A DNA stretch of 64,000 nt from Mycolicibacterium novocastrense (GCF_001570485.1 NZ_BCTA01000011.1:88827-152826), one strand, 5' to 3'. Positions 53,160 to 63,122 are shown, numbered from the stretch's first letter. A program made the numbers and translations. The notes: generated from the letters alone by a model not told the origin.

Positions 53160-53610
53160 GATTACCGAGTGTGGTGCCGAGATCGACGCACCCGCCGCCG
53201 CCGTGTGGGACGTGTTCAGCGATGTCGAGCGCTGGCCGGAGTGGACCGCCTCGGTGACTCGGCTCGTGGCGCTCGACGATCGAGATCTGGTCGTGGGCAA
53301 CCGGTTCGAAATCAAGCAACCCCGCATGCCGAAGTTGGTGTGGGAGGTCACCGAGGTGACGCCACCCACGTCGTGGACGTGGGTGCAGCGCTCACCCGGC
53401 GGGCTCACGGTGGCTCGCCACGACGTCACCCCCGTGCGCGCTTCGCCGCCGCGGACCCGGATCCACCAACGGCTCGAACAGCGCGGCCCGGTCGGGGCGG
53501 TGGTCGGACTCCTGATGCGCTCGATGACCCAGCGCTATCTGGAGCTCGAGGCCGAGGGTCTGAAGGCGCGCTGCGAGCACTTGCATCGGCTCGATGGCCC
53601 GGCCTCCTGA
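53158..53610 (+). CDS. SRPBCC (START-like) family protein
   Basis: This 150-residue protein has the SRPBCC pattern for polyketide-cyclase or ligand-binding proteins: EIDAPAAAVWDVFSDVERWP, then EVTPPTSWTWVQRSPGG and the long C-terminal helix TQRYLELEAEGLKARCEHLH. It probably binds or cyclises a hydrophobic molecule. It overlaps the next TetR gene by 17 bases and likely has a leaderless start. Confidence 0.85.
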   Translation: MITECGAEIDAPAAAVWDVFSDVERWPEWTASVTRLVALDDRDLVVGNRFEIKQPRMPKLVWEVTEVTPPTSWTWVQRSPGGLTVARHDVTPVRASPPRTRIHQRLEQRGPVGAVVGLLMRSMTQRYLELEAEGLKARCEHLHRLDGPAS

Positions 53611-54127
53611 TCTTCAGCGTCGCCAGGAACTGCTGGACGGGGTCGTCGCGGACGTAGCGCGCAACGGCATCGGCGACCGGTCGTTGCGCGATCTCGCGGC
53701 GGCGGTCGGCACCAGCCATCGCATGCTGCTGCACCACTTCGGATCTCGCGACGAGCTGCTGCTGGCGATCGTCGGCGAGGTCGAGCAACGCCAGATGGCG
53801 ATGGCAAGTGAGTTGCCCGCGGATCCGGCCGAGGCCGTCGCTGCGATGTGGGCGAACCTGCGGCGCCCGGAGCTGCGACCGTTCGAGCGGCTGTTCTTCG
53901 AGTGCTACGCCCGCGGAGTGCAGGGTGAGCAACCGTTCGCCCGGATGCTGCCCGCCGCGGTCGAGGACTGGCTGGCGCAAGATCCGAGTGGCACGGCCGA
54001 CCCGGCGATGATGCGCCTCGGCCTCGCGGTGGCGCGCGGTCTGCTGCTGGACCTGGTCGCCACGGAGGACCTCGACGGTGTCGACGCCGCCGCCGCGGCG
54101 TTCGCCGACCTGATCCGCCGTCGGTGA
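53594..54127 (+). CDS. TetR family transcriptional regulator
   Basis: This 177-residue protein has the TetR helix-turn-helix (RSLRDLAAAVGTSHRMLLHHF) at about residues 29-50 and a short all-helical ligand domain. It is second in the SRPBCC operon and the probable ligand-responsive repressor of the palindrome at 53142. Confidence 0.88.
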   Translation: MARPPDLQRRQELLDGVVADVARNGIGDRSLRDLAAAVGTSHRMLLHHFGSRDELLLAIVGEVEQRQMAMASELPADPAEAVAAMWANLRRPELRPFERLFFECYARGVQGEQPFARMLPAAVEDWLAQDPSGTADPAMMRLGLAVARGLLLDLVATEDLDGVDAAAAAFADLIRRR

Positions 54128-54130
54128 AGT

Positions 54131-54325
54131 TCAGTCTTGACTGCTTCGGCGCTCGCCGATGAACGCGAGCAGCCGGGGGTCCTCGGAGGTGAACACGTCG
54201 ACCTCTTCGCCGCCGTCGCAGCTCAGCAGCGCGACGGTCACGCTGCCTTCGCGTCGCATCCGGACCTCCCAGACGGCGCCCGAATCCTGCCATCGCTGCA
54301 GATCCGCCACCCGGTCCTCCGCCAT
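54131..54325 (-). CDS. small hypothetical protein
   Basis: This 64-residue soluble protein reads as a compact alpha/beta sheet: ADLQRWQDSGAVWEVRMRRE, then SVTVALLSCDGGEEVDVF and EDPRLLAFIGERRSS. ATG start at 54325, divergent from the DUF488 gene. The alternating pattern and codon structure argue that it is real. No named family. Confidence 0.7.
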   Translation of the reverse strand: MAEDRVADLQRWQDSGAVWEVRMRREGSVTVALLSCDGGEEVDVFTSEDPRLLAFIGERRSSQD

Positions 54326-54344
54326 GCCCCTACCATCTCACCGC

Positions 54345-54713
54345 ATGGGTGGCCGACCAAGCGTCGAGGTGGCGCGCGTCTATGACCCGCCCGGTGACGA
54401 CGACGGCACCCGGGTTCTGGTGGATCGGCTGTGGCCGCGGGGATTCCGCAAGGACGATCCGCGGGCCGGTCGGTGGCTGCGGGCGGTGGCGCCGTCGACC
54501 GAATTGCGGCGCTGGTATTCGCACCGGCCGGAACGGTTCGACGAGTTCGTCGCCCGCTACACGGCCGAACTGGAAACCGGGGAGGGTGCCCAGGCGCTGG
54601 ATGAACTCCGCAGCCTGCTCGCCGAAGGGCCGGTGGTGCTGGTGACCGCCACCCGCGACGTCGAGGTCAGCCACGCCGCGGTCCTTCGCGACCTGCTGAC
54701 CCGAGCGGCGTGA
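54345..54713 (+). CDS. DUF488 family protein
   Basis: This 122-residue protein has the DUF488 features RVYDPPGDDDGTRVLVDRLW then PRGFRKDD, the conserved WYSHRPERFDEFVARYTAEL, and VVLVTATRDVEVSHA. The ATG at 54345 gives the standard short family start. DUF488 proteins are small, soluble and of unknown function. It overlaps the in-frame upstream GTG of the next gene, so co-transcription is likely. Confidence 0.88.
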   Translation: MGGRPSVEVARVYDPPGDDDGTRVLVDRLWPRGFRKDDPRAGRWLRAVAPSTELRRWYSHRPERFDEFVARYTAELETGEGAQALDELRSLLAEGPVVLVTATRDVEVSHAAVLRDLLTRAA

Positions 54714-54745
54714 GACGATCGGCGCATGCCGTCGAAACAGCCGCG

Positions 54746-55441
54746 ATGACCGTCGTTCTCGCCATCCGCTGCGCCGACGGCGTCGCGATGGCCTCCGATT
54801 CGCAGATCACCGATCCCGAGCGCGGCCTGAGCTATCCGGCCCAAAAACTGCATCCGCTCGGTAAGCACGCCGCATGGGGTGGTAGCGGGTCGCGCGCCGT
54901 GCTCTACGACCTCGAGCAGATCTTCACCAACGAACCGGACGCGATCGTCGAAGCCCCCGACATCGGCCACGCCCTTCAGGGCCGCGTGCTGCCCGTGCTC
55001 GAGCACCACTACAAGAACTTCATCGAAGACGTGCCTGCGGGTAAGCCCGGCGCGACCCCGGCGACCTACGTTCTGGCGGCCGGCTACGTGAACGGGCACC
55101 CGTTCATCGTCGACTTCGATCCGCACGGGCTGATCGGCCACTACGAGGAGATCGGCTTCCACGCGGTGGGCAGCGGGTCTCCGATGGCCCAACAGGCCCA
55201 TGCGCTTCTGGCGCACTTCGAGATGGGCGAACGCAGCGTCGACTACGGCGTGGTGGCCGCACTGCGGGTGCTCGACGCGCTGGATGCGTCGTCGCCCAGC
55301 GTCGGTGGGCCGATGGACATCTGCCGAATCACGCCCGACGGCGCCCAGCATCTCGACGAAGAAGCGGTCGCCGAGGTACGACGCACTGTGCGCCGGTGGA
55401 CCGAACTCGAACAGCGGGCCCTCGACGACCTGTTCAGCTGA
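54746..55441 (+). CDS. proteasome beta-like N-terminal-Thr hydrolase
   Basis: From the ATG at 54746 the protein has 231 residues. After removal of Met, Thr1 starts TVVLAIRCADGVAMASDSQI, and Asp17 and Lys33 fall exactly where the catalytic proteasome beta triad T1/D17/K33 lies. GSGSRAVLYDLEQIF and a GSGSPMAQQAHALL motif follow. It is distinct from the housekeeping PrcB, which sits with prcA and pup; neither is here, so it is a separate Ntn hydrolase, perhaps a self-assembling peptidase. The upstream GTG at 54710 would bury Thr1 and is rejected. Substrate and assembly are unknown. Confidence 0.83.
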   Translation: MTVVLAIRCADGVAMASDSQITDPERGLSYPAQKLHPLGKHAAWGGSGSRAVLYDLEQIFTNEPDAIVEAPDIGHALQGRVLPVLEHHYKNFIEDVPAGKPGATPATYVLAAGYVNGHPFIVDFDPHGLIGHYEEIGFHAVGSGSPMAQQAHALLAHFEMGERSVDYGVVAALRVLDALDASSPSVGGPMDICRITPDGAQHLDEEAVAEVRRTVRRWTELEQRALDDLFS

Positions 55442-55456
55442 ATACCGCAGGCAGAG

Positions 55457-55475
55457 GAAGGTAAGTCTTGCCTTA
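55457..55475. promoter_or_regulatory. IdeR-like iron box upstream of mbtK
   Basis: GAAGGTAAGTCTTGCCTTA matches the IdeR 19-mer consensus at 12 positions and is itself nearly palindromic (AAGGTAAG..CTTGCCTTA). It lies 26 bases upstream of mbtK, where iron-loaded IdeR would repress. Confidence 0.6.
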
Positions 55476-55500
55476 GTCGGTCCGGTAGGCTCGACGGGCG

Positions 55501-56124
55501 ATGACCGAGATCGACGATGCACCCTCGCCCGTACTTCCGCGGGAGCTGACCGACATTTCCGATGCGGTACGTCAGGTCGCGGCGCCGCCCACGCCGGTGC
55601 TCGCCGAGCCGTACCTCATTCGGCTGGCCGATCCGGACGCGGACGCGGAGATGATCTCGGAGTGGATGAACCGCCCGCACCTGGTGGAGGCGTGGGAATA
55701 CGACTGGCCGCCGCAGCGGTGGCACCGGTATCTGACCGCACAGTTGGCGGGCGAATACTCCAGGCCGTTCGTCGGGTTTTTCCGGGGGCAACCGTTCGTC
55801 TACATCGAGTTGTACCGGGCCGCCAAGGATTCGATCGCGCCCCGCTACGACGCCGACCCCCATGACATCGGGATGCACGCGGCGATCGCGGAGTTGCGCT
55901 TCGTCAACCGCGGTATCGCGCCGATCCTGTTGCCGCGGTTGACCGCCAACATCTTCGAGCTCGACGCGCGGTGCCGTCGCATCATGTTCGACCCGGACCA
56001 CCGAAACAAGGGCGCGCGCGACGTCTGCGAACACGCCGGCTGTGAGTTCCTGGGGGAGCACGACATGTCGAACCGGCGTATGGCGCTGTACGCACTGCCG
56101 CGCACACCCGCCGACGCGCCGTAG
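55501..56124 (+). CDS. mbtK: mycobactin lysine N-acyltransferase MbtK
   Basis: This 207-residue GNAT-fold protein aligns from memory with M. tuberculosis MbtK (Rv1347c): [40 protein letters not shown], and the terminal [20 protein letters not shown] and [11 protein letters not shown]. It attaches the long acyl chain to the lysine N-epsilon of mycobactin. It faces mbtN-mbtM-mbtL, the same arrangement as in M. tuberculosis, and has an IdeR-like box. Confidence 0.94.
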   Translation: MTEIDDAPSPVLPRELTDISDAVRQVAAPPTPVLAEPYLIRLADPDADAEMISEWMNRPHLVEAWEYDWPPQRWHRYLTAQLAGEYSRPFVGFFRGQPFVYIELYRAAKDSIAPRYDADPHDIGMHAAIAELRFVNRGIAPILLPRLTANIFELDARCRRIMFDPDHRNKGARDVCEHAGCEFLGEHDMSNRRMALYALPRTPADAP

Positions 56125-56134
56125 CCCAGCGCTA

Positions 56135-57309
56135 TCAGGGCAGCTGGTTGAACTCCGCGTAACCGTCGTGGTCGGGCTTCATTCCGGCCGCGACCAGCTC
56201 CCACAGCACCTCGTCGGTGCCCCCGCCGACCCGGGCCAGTTTCATGTCGCGCCACCATCTTCCGAGCGGAGTCTCCTCGACGAGATAGCCGGACCCGCCG
56301 AAGAGGTGCATGCACTCGTTCGTCACCTCTTCCCCGAGGCGCGCGGCGTTGACCTTCATCGCGGCGGCGGTGCGAAGGTCGAGCTTTCCGGTCGCGGCGA
56401 TCCCGTCGAGCGCGAAGCGCAGCATGTCCACGCGTGCCTGAAGATCGGCCATCCGCAGCCGCAGGGCCTGATGCTCCCACAGGCTGCTACCGAACTGCTT
56501 GCGAACCATCATGCGCGCCTGGGTGATTCCGATGGCCCGCTGCGCCGACGTCGACACCAGGCCTGCCACCGACATCCGCTCCTGAGCCAACCCCCAGGAG
56601 ATGGCGGCCAGCCCGATGCCCGCGCGCGCGACCAGAGCGTCTGCGGGCACCCAGGTGTCGATGTGCACGGCGGCGGTGTCGAGGGGCCTGCGCCGACCTT
56701 GCGGTACGGCGTCTGGATCTCACACTGCGCGAGCGGGACGGCGATCACCACGACGCTGCCGTGCTTGCTGTCCGGATCGTGGTCGACGCTGCGGGCCACG
56801 CACATGACGTGGTCGGCGATGGGGGACAGCGAGACGAACTTCTTGATGCCCTTGACTGCGAAACCGTCACGCACAGAACGCACTTCGGTGCCCACGATCT
56901 GCAGGTCGGATCCGCCGGACTGCTCGGAGGCGCCGATGCACAGCACGGTCTCACCGCGGATCGCCTGCTCGGCGATCTCCTTCAGGTAATCCGACTTGCC
57001 GAAGCGGCGCAGGATCGCGATCGCCGAGTCGTGCAGACCCACACCAACCCCGATACCGGCCGAGCCCAGCCCACCCAGCTTGCGAGCGAGCTCGATGACC
57101 TTCGCGACGTCGGGATGCTGTTGTCCGGGTGGCCACTTGCCGGCGAACACCCCGGACTCGCCGAGGTACTCGATGAGTTTGCGTGGGAATCGTTCCGTCT
57201 CTTCGGCTTCGGCTGTCCAGGCGGTGACGCGGTCGTCGAACACCCGGTCGAGCAGGTCGCGGTAGTCCTCGATCGGCGGTGCATCCGGCGCTTCGGAAGT
57301 GGCCGTCAT
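56135..57309 (-). pseudogene. mbtN: acyl-CoA/ACP dehydrogenase MbtN with apparent one-base frameshift
   Basis: From the ATG at 57309 the protein runs through the acyl-CoA dehydrogenase N-terminal and middle domains ([20 protein letters not shown], then [20 protein letters not shown]). At four G's (plus 56684-56687) one base is missing. After adding it, the frame continues as [20 protein letters not shown] into the C-terminal helical domain ([20 protein letters not shown]) and ends [20 protein letters not shown]. The restored 391 residues equal the usual MbtN length. MbtN introduces the double bond in the mycobactin acyl chain. It overlaps mbtM by four bases. The lesion may be real or a sequencing error. 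Confidence 0.85.
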
Positions 57310-58886
57310 CGGCTTGCTCCCTCCAATGTGCGCTTGACTTCGAGCCGGCGCAGCTTGCCCGATGAGGTGCGGGGCAGCGCACCGGGTTTGAGGAACACCA
57401 CGTCGGCGGGCACCACGCCGCAGTGTGATGCGACACGGGCCACGATCTGGCTCCGGGCGCTGGGTTCGTCGTCGCCCTTGAACTCCGCGGCGATCACCAA
57501 CCCGGGCCGCGCCGAGGACTCGCCGGTTCCGACGGCCACCACACAACCGTCACGGACACCGTCGATCTCGCCTGCGATGCGCTCGATCTCATTGGGGAAC
57601 ACGTTGCGACCCGCCACCGTGATGAGTTCCTTGGCCCGGCCGCAGACGACCAGTCCGTCGTCGGTGAGATAGCCCAGATCGCCGGTGGGCAGCCATGCGT
57701 TCCGGTCGATCGGGGCCTCGCCGACGTATCCGGTCATCAGCGACGTGCCGCGGACCTCGACCTCACCGACCTCGCGACCGGTCACCTCGGTGGTGTGCTC
57801 GGCGTCGGCGTTGATGCGGATCTCCATACCGGGGATCGCATGGCCGAGCACGGCAAAGCGGCGGTTGGTCTCGCTACCGTCGGTGATCACCTGGACATCG
57901 TCGACGCGAAGCCCGGTGAAGGGCACGGGAACGCTGACCGCACAGGTGGATTCGGCCAACCCGTAGGACGGGGCCAGCGAGTTCGGGTTGAACCCGAACC
58001 GGGCCATCCCGTCGGCGAAGCGCTGATAGCCGGCGCAGTCCACCGGTTCTCCGCCGTTGAGCGTGAAACCGAGGTGGCTGAGGTCGAGGTCCTTGAGGTG
58101 GCCCGCGTACTTGCCGATCAGGTTGAAGGCCATGTTCGGCGCGGCGGTCATGGTGGCTTTGCTGTCCATCAGCCACTGAAGCCAGTTGAACGGGGACGCG
58201 GCGAATGCTGAAGTCGGGGCCTGCCACAGGTCGGCCTGGCCCAGCGTGGCGGTCAGGAGGAAGGCCAATCCCATGTCGTGGTAGATCGGCAGCCAACTGT
58301 GCAGTCGGGAGCGGTCGTTGACGTTGACCCGCTCGATGAGCCCCCGCAGATTCGCCAGCGACGCGGCCGGCGAGATCTGGGCCGTACGAGGCGTTCCCGT
58401 CGACCCCGCGGTGCCCTGCAGAATCGCGACGTCCGCGGTGTCGGGTCCGCGGAAGGTTGTGGAGCGGCGCGAGTGGCCGACTTCGAGGAGGTCGTGAACG
58501 GCGATCGCGTCGGAGTGCTTGCGCAACAACGCCAGTTCGGTGCCGTGGCTGAATACCGTCGTCACTCCGATGGAGGCGAGCCGGTCCAGCGTGGTCTGCG
58601 CCCATTGGTCGGGATCGGCGCGCCGGATCGGTCCGGGCAGGATCGACAACCCGGCGCCGGCGAAGAACGCACCCGGAATGGCAGCGATGAACTCAACGGT
58701 CGGATCGCCGATCAGGCCGACGGCGTTGGCCTCGTCGTCGGTGATCCGCTCGGCAACGTTTTCGGCCCGCGCGTGGACCTCGGGCCACGGATGATGTACC
58801 CACTGGCCGGTTTCCGCGTCGAGGACGGCCAACTTGGTCGGCGCCCCCGACATCGCCGCCGACAGGGCTGCGGCCAGTTCGGTCAC
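57306..58886 (-). CDS. mbtM: acyl-CoA/ACP ligase MbtM
   Basis: The GTG at 58886 overlaps the mbtL stop by four bases and gives a 526-residue adenylate-forming enzyme. Core motifs are [47 protein letters not shown] and the terminal [17 protein letters not shown] with the catalytic Lys. It activates a fatty acid and loads it on MbtL for mycobactin acylation. The frame remains open to 59177, but that would run through mbtL. Order L-M-N and facing K match the mbt-2 locus of M. tuberculosis. Confidence 0.92.
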   Translation of the reverse strand: MTELAAALSAAMSGAPTKLAVLDAETGQWVHHPWPEVHARAENVAERITDDEANAVGLIGDPTVEFIAAIPGAFFAGAGLSILPGPIRRADPDQWAQTTLDRLASIGVTTVFSHGTELALLRKHSDAIAVHDLLEVGHSRRSTTFRGPDTADVAILQGTAGSTGTPRTAQISPAASLANLRGLIERVNVNDRSRLHSWLPIYHDMGLAFLLTATLGQADLWQAPTSAFAASPFNWLQWLMDSKATMTAAPNMAFNLIGKYAGHLKDLDLSHLGFTLNGGEPVDCAGYQRFADGMARFGFNPNSLAPSYGLAESTCAVSVPVPFTGLRVDDVQVITDGSETNRRFAVLGHAIPGMEIRINADAEHTTEVTGREVGEVEVRGTSLMTGYVGEAPIDRNAWLPTGDLGYLTDDGLVVCGRAKELITVAGRNVFPNEIERIAGEIDGVRDGCVVAVGTGESSARPGLVIAAEFKGDDEPSARSQIVARVASHCGVVPADVVFLKPGALPRTSSGKLRRLEVKRTLEGASR

Positions 58887-59152
58887 GAGTTCGTGGATGT
58901 GGCAGCCGATTTGGCCAGGATGGCAGCTTCCAGGTCGCCGACCGTGTCGCAGCTGAGCAGGTCCTCTTCGCTCAGCGCCACGCCCAGCCGATCCTCGATG
59001 GCCACCATCCCCACCGCGAACGCGACCGAGTCGAGGCCGACGTCGTCGATCAGGCGGGAGTCGCGGGTGACTCGTCGGACATCGACGTTCATGTCGTCGC
59101 GCAGGATCTCGGCCAGCGCGAGGCTGACGGCTTCTGGAGTAGACGGGTTCAC
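58883..59152 (-). CDS. mbtL: acyl carrier protein MbtL
   Basis: This 89-residue protein is an acyl carrier protein with the phosphopantetheine-attachment Ser in DDVGLDSVAFAVGM (about Ser42). It carries the acyl chain made ready by MbtM and MbtN for MbtK. GTG start at 59152; an IdeR-like box begins 25 bases upstream. Confidence 0.92.
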   Translation of the reverse strand: MNPSTPEAVSLALAEILRDDMNVDVRRVTRDSRLIDDVGLDSVAFAVGMVAIEDRLGVALSEEDLLSCDTVGDLEAAILAKSAATSTNS

Positions 59153-59176
59153 GGCACGCGACGGTACTACGTCGCA

Positions 59177-59195
59177 TCAGGTTAGGCTAGGCTTA
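59177..59195. promoter_or_regulatory. IdeR-like iron box upstream of mbtL
   Basis: TCAGGTTAGGCTAGGCTTA matches the consensus TTAGGTTAGGCTAACCTAA at 15 positions, including the uninterrupted AGGTTAGGCTA. It lies between mbtL and crcB and should repress mbtLMN in iron-rich cells. Confidence 0.75.
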
Positions 59196-59217
59196 CCCCC
59201 GCTGCTCGCGGACAATC

Positions 59218-59583
59218 TCACAGCCGCATTCCGATCCACCATCCCAACGCGGCGGCGGCGATGCCGAGGGCCAGGCTGACGACGATGTTCGCGGTCGCGA
59301 GTCCGACCCGGCGGTCTGTGCCGAGTTCGAGCGTCTGCAGCATCCACGTCGAGAATGTCGTGTACGCGCCGAGGAGCGCGACACCGGCAAGCAGCGCGGT
59401 GGTGGGGCCCAGTTCGAGGCCTGCGAGCAGGCCGAGCACCAGCGCGCCGGAGATGTTGACGACGAAGATGCCCGAAGGGAACGCCCCACTCAGCCGGTGT
59501 GACACCGTGCGGTCGACGAGGAAGCGCAGCACCGCCCCGACTCCGCCGAGGACCGCGACACCCAGCCACACCGCGACCATCAT
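59218..59583 (-). CDS. crcB: fluoride efflux channel CrcB (second subunit)
   Basis: This 121-residue protein has four membrane segments and the Fluc signatures [35 protein letters not shown] (with the NxSG-type Asn) and [14 protein letters not shown], whose Phe and Thr residues line the fluoride path. It overlaps the other crcB by four bases (ATGA at 59580-59583). Two different CrcB proteins usually form an antiparallel heterodimer. The ATG at 59595 is an alternative start. Confidence 0.9.
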   Translation of the reverse strand: MMVAVWLGVAVLGGVGAVLRFLVDRTVSHRLSGAFPSGIFVVNISGALVLGLLAGLELGPTTALLAGVALLGAYTTFSTWMLQTLELGTDRRVGLATANIVVSLALGIAAAALGWWIGMRL

Positions 59584-59951
59584 CTCCGTGCCCATTCCGA
59601 TGCCAGCCAGGCGGCCGCGAGGCCGACGACGATGCTGGCCGACGCGTATCCGGCCGCCAGCGCGAAATGCTCGCGTTCGATCATCCTGAGGATCTCGACC
59701 TGCATCGTCGAGAAGGTCGTCAGCCCGCCGCAGAACCCCGTTCCGAGCAGGGGCCGACGGTAGCTGTCGTCGGGGAGTCGGGTGGCGACGTATCCCAAGA
59801 CGAACGCGCCGACGATGTTCACGGCGAATGTCGGCCACGGCCAGTGCCCGGGTTCGGGCGCGACCAGTGTCTCGATCGCGGCGCGCGCGAGGGTGCCCAG
59901 CGCGCCGCCGACGAACACGGCAAGCAGCTCGCGGCCGTCGTAACCAAGCAC
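59580..59951 (-). CDS. crcB: fluoride efflux channel CrcB (first subunit)
   Basis: This 123-residue protein is the upstream partner: [34 protein letters not shown] and [20 protein letters not shown] are the conserved Fluc motifs. The opposite charge distribution of the two copies fits inverted membrane topology. Adjacent pgm on the other strand is the same gene order as Rv3068c-Rv3070 in M. tuberculosis. No fluoride riboswitch was found in the 65 bases upstream. Confidence 0.9.
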   Translation of the reverse strand: MLGYDGRELLAVFVGGALGTLARAAIETLVAPEPGHWPWPTFAVNIVGAFVLGYVATRLPDDSYRRPLLGTGFCGGLTTFSTMQVEILRMIEREHFALAAGYASASIVVGLAAAWLASEWARR

Positions 59952-60016
59952 GAGGGTCAGTATGGCCCGGGTGGCTCATGAGACGCCGCATGACGGCAAG
60001 GAGCAGAATCGGGTTC

Positions 60017-61663
60017 ATGGCGCCCAACCCCCGAGCCGGTCAGCCGGCGCAGCCCGAGGATCTCATCGACATCGCTTCGGTGGTGACGGCGTACTACACC
60101 CGAGAACCCGACCCAGAGAACGTCGATCAGCAGGTGGTGTTCGGCACCTCGGGGCATCGCGGGTCCAGCCTCGACGCGGCGTTCAACGAGGCGCATATCG
60201 TGGCCACGACGCAGGCGATCGTCGAGTACCGCGCCGCTCAGGGCATCACCGGTCCGCTGTTCATCGGTCGCGACACCCATGCGCTCTCCGAGCCGGCCTG
60301 GGTGTCGGCATTGGAGGTGCTGGCGGCCAATGACGTTGTCGCGATGATTGATTCGGCCGATCGGTATACGCCGACGCCTGCGATCAGTCACGCGATCCTG
60401 ACGTTCAACCGGGGCCGGGAGGGCGATCTGGCCGACGGGATCGTCGTCACGCCGTCGCACAACCCGCCGCGGGACGGCGGGTTCAAGTACAACCCGCCCA
60501 ACGGGGGGCCCGCGGACACCGACGCCACGGGTGCGATCGCCAACCGGGCCAACGAACTGTTGCGCGACGGGCTCAAAGGGGTCAAGCGGGTGCCGCTGGC
60601 CCGGGCGCGCCAGACCGCGCAGCGCCACGACTACCTCGACGCCTATGTCGCCGGTCTACCCAACGTCGTCGACCTGCACGCGATCAGCGCCGAGAAGATC
60701 CGCATCGGCGCCGACCCGCTCGGCGGCGCCAGCGTCGACTACTGGGGCGCGATAGCCGAACGCCACAACCTCGATCTCACCGTGGTCAACCCGCTCGTCG
60801 ACGCGACGTGGCGGTTCATGACGCTGGACACCGACGGCAAGATCCGGATGGACTGCAGCTCGCCGAACGCAATGGCCGGCCTGCTTCGGACGATGAGCGC
60901 CAACCCCGACGCCTATCAGATCGCCACCGGAAACGACGCGGACTCCGACCGGCACGGGATCGTCACGCCCGACGGCGGGCTGCTCAACCCCAACCACTAC
61001 CTGGCCGTTGCGATCGACTACCTGTTCTCGCACCGGCCGTCGTGGCCGGCGTCGACCGCGGTAGGCAAGACGGTGGTCAGTTCGTCGATCATCGACCGGG
61101 TGGTCGCCGGGCTGGGCCGCGAGCTGGTCGAGGTGCCGGTCGGGTTCAAGTGGTTTGTCGATGGGTTACTCAGCGGGACAATCGGTTTCGGCGGTGAGGA
61201 GAGCGCGGGTGCGTCGTTTCTGCGCCAAGATGGGTCGGTGTGGGCGACCGACAAGGACGGCATCATCCTGGCGCTGCTGGCCTCGGAGATCTTGGCGGTG
61301 ACGGGTGAGACGCCGTCGCAGCGCTATGCCAAGCTGGCCGAAAAGTACGGCGCCCCAACGTATGCCCGCGTCGATGCGCCCGCAGGCCGCGAGCAGAAGG
61401 CGCGGCTGGCCAAGCTGTCGGCGGAGGAGGTCTCGGCGACCGAGCTGGCGGGCGAGCCGATCACGGCGAAGCTGACGACCGCACCGGGCAACGGCGCACC
61501 GCTGGGCGGATTGAAGGTGACGACGGAGAACGCGTGGTTCGCGGCGCGGCCGTCGGGCACGGAGGACGTGTACAAGATCTATGCCGAGTCGTTCAAGGGG
61601 CCCGAGCACCTGGGCGAGGTGCAGGAAGCGGCGCGCGAGGTGGTCAATAGGGTCATCGGGTGA
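60017..61663 (+). CDS. pgm: phosphoglucomutase (alpha-D-glucose-1-phosphate/6-phosphate)
   Basis: From the ATG at 60017 the protein has 548 residues, matching mycobacterial PgmA. It has [20 protein letters not shown], the phosphoserine loop [13 protein letters not shown] (Ser about 152), the metal-binding [10 protein letters not shown] and the sugar-binding [13 protein letters not shown]. It interconverts glucose 1- and 6-phosphate for glycogen, trehalose and cell-wall sugar supply. The in-frame extension to 59828 overlaps crcB and is not used. Confidence 0.95.
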   Translation: MAPNPRAGQPAQPEDLIDIASVVTAYYTREPDPENVDQQVVFGTSGHRGSSLDAAFNEAHIVATTQAIVEYRAAQGITGPLFIGRDTHALSEPAWVSALEVLAANDVVAMIDSADRYTPTPAISHAILTFNRGREGDLADGIVVTPSHNPPRDGGFKYNPPNGGPADTDATGAIANRANELLRDGLKGVKRVPLARARQTAQRHDYLDAYVAGLPNVVDLHAISAEKIRIGADPLGGASVDYWGAIAERHNLDLTVVNPLVDATWRFMTLDTDGKIRMDCSSPNAMAGLLRTMSANPDAYQIATGNDADSDRHGIVTPDGGLLNPNHYLAVAIDYLFSHRPSWPASTAVGKTVVSSSIIDRVVAGLGRELVEVPVGFKWFVDGLLSGTIGFGGEESAGASFLRQDGSVWATDKDGIILALLASEILAVTGETPSQRYAKLAEKYGAPTYARVDAPAGREQKARLAKLSAEEVSATELAGEPITAKLTTAPGNGAPLGGLKVTTENAWFAARPSGTEDVYKIYAESFKGPEHLGEVQEAAREVVNRVIG

Positions 61664-62952
61664 GTTCTGAACCGGAGGGCGACAGTTCGACGGGGCCCGA
61701 TGCGGCGGCGGCCGACCGGGCGGAAACCAAGCCGAAGCTTCCGCGCGAGGTCTGGCTGCTCGTCGGCGCCAACGTCGTGGTGGCGCTCGGCTACGGCGTG
61801 GTGGCGCCCGTGCTGCCGCAGTACGCGCGTCACTTCGGGGTGAGCATCAGCGCGGCGACGTTCGTCATCACGGCGTTCGCGTTGATGCGGTTGATCGCCG
61901 CGCCGCCCGCCGGGCTGCTGGTACAGCGGCTGGGGGAGCGTCGCGTCTACATCAGCGGGCTGATCATCGTCGCGCTGTCGACGGCGGCGTGCGCGTTCGC
62001 ACAGACGTACTGGCAGCTGCTGGCGTTCCGCTCGCTCGGCGGGCTGGGCTCGGCGATGTTCACGGTGTCGTCGCTGGGCCTGATGATCCGGATCTCCCCG
62101 GAGAACGCGCGCGGCCGGGTGGCGGGCCTGTTCTCGACCGGGTTCCTGGTCGGTTCAGTGGGGGGCCCGGTGCTGGGAAGCCTCACCGCGGGTTTCGGGT
62201 TGGCGGCGCCGTTCGTGATCTACGGGGCGGCGCTGCTGGTCGCGGCCGGCGTGGTGTTCGTCAGCCTGCGCGGCAGCACGCTCGCGGCTCCCGAAGAGAC
62301 GGAGGGCGCGGCGGTTTCGGTGCGTCAGGTGCTGCGCCACCGGGCCTACCGGGCGGCGTTGTTCTCGAACTTCAGCACGGGCTGGGCGGCGTTCGGGTTG
62401 CGGATCGCGCTGGTGCCGCTGTTCGTGGTCGAGGGGCTCGGCTACGGGGCGGGTGCCGCGGGCCTGGCGCTGGCGACATTCGCGATCGGCAACGTCTCGG
62501 TGGTGATCCCCAGCGGCTATCTGTCCGATCGGATCGGGCGGCGCACGCTGCTGATCGTCGGGTTGACGGTGTCCGCGGTTGCGACAATTCTCGTCGGCTT
62601 CACGACGTCGCTGCCGATCTTCCTGGTCGCCGCGTACGTCACCGGTGCGGCGACGGGCATCTTCGTCTCGCCGCAGCAGGCCGCGGTGGCCGACATCGTC
62701 GGGAACAAGGCGCGCGGCGGCACCGCGGTCGCGATCTTCCAGATGATGGCCGACCTGGGTTCGATCATCGGGTCGCTGGTGGTGGGCCAGATCGCCGAGC
62801 GGACGTCCTACGCCTGGGCGTTCGTGGTCAGTGGGGCGATCCTGGGGGTGGCGGCGCTCGGATGGGTGTTCGCGCCGGAGACAAGGGGCCGGCCCGCCGC
62901 GCACACGCCGGCGCGCGCGATCGGGCCGGAAGCCGGTGGCGAAGTCCCGTAA
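61660..62952 (+). CDS. major facilitator superfamily transporter
   Basis: This 430-residue protein has 12 membrane segments. The MFS loop motif between TM2 and TM3 is present as [16 protein letters not shown], repeated in the second half as [18 protein letters not shown]1 reads [20 protein letters not shown], typical of the DHA1 drug-efflux type. The GTG overlaps the pgm stop by four bases, so the two are coupled although no metabolic link is obvious. Substrate unknown. Confidence 0.9.
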   Translation: MSSEPEGDSSTGPDAAAADRAETKPKLPREVWLLVGANVVVALGYGVVAPVLPQYARHFGVSISAATFVITAFALMRLIAAPPAGLLVQRLGERRVYISGLIIVALSTAACAFAQTYWQLLAFRSLGGLGSAMFTVSSLGLMIRISPENARGRVAGLFSTGFLVGSVGGPVLGSLTAGFGLAAPFVIYGAALLVAAGVVFVSLRGSTLAAPEETEGAAVSVRQVLRHRAYRAALFSNFSTGWAAFGLRIALVPLFVVEGLGYGAGAAGLALATFAIGNVSVVIPSGYLSDRIGRRTLLIVGLTVSAVATILVGFTTSLPIFLVAAYVTGAATGIFVSPQQAAVADIVGNKARGGTAVAIFQMMADLGSIIGSLVVGQIAERTSYAWAFVVSGAILGVAALGWVFAPETRGRPAAHTPARAIGPEAGGEVP

Positions 62953-63007
62953 CCAGCGATTTTGAGCGCTTCCAGCAGGTGGTGTAACTTCGATGGGCAC
63001 GACTTCA

Positions 63008-63080
63008 GGGGCTATGGCGCAGCTGGTAGCGCACCACACTGGCAGTGTGGGGGTCAGGGGTTCGAGTCCCCTTAGCTCCA
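63008..63080 (+). tRNA. tRNA-Ala(GGC)
   Basis: The 73-base sequence folds into a full cloverleaf: acceptor GGGGCTA/TAGCTCC with one G-T pair, D-stem GCGC/GCGC, anticodon stem CCACA/TGTGG with loop CTGGCAG (anticodon GGC at 63041-63043), and T-arm AGGGG-TTCGAGT-CCCCT. The discriminator is A. The 3' CCA is not encoded. Confidence 0.95.
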
Positions 63081-63089
63081 CTCGATCGA

Positions 63090-63122
63090 AAGCCCGCGTC
63101 GACCATCGGTTGGGGCGGGTTT
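63090..63122 (+). terminator. weak hairpin after tRNA-Ala
   Basis: Arms AAGCCCGC (63090-63097) and GCGGGTTT (63115-63122) pair over 8 positions with one G-T and a 17-base loop, ten bases after the tRNA. A TTTC follows. A plausible intrinsic terminator. Confidence 0.45.

Noticed and set aside
54710..54745. GTG start at 54710 for the proteasome-like gene
   Set aside because: It would add 12 residues in front of the catalytic Thr, which must become N-terminal.
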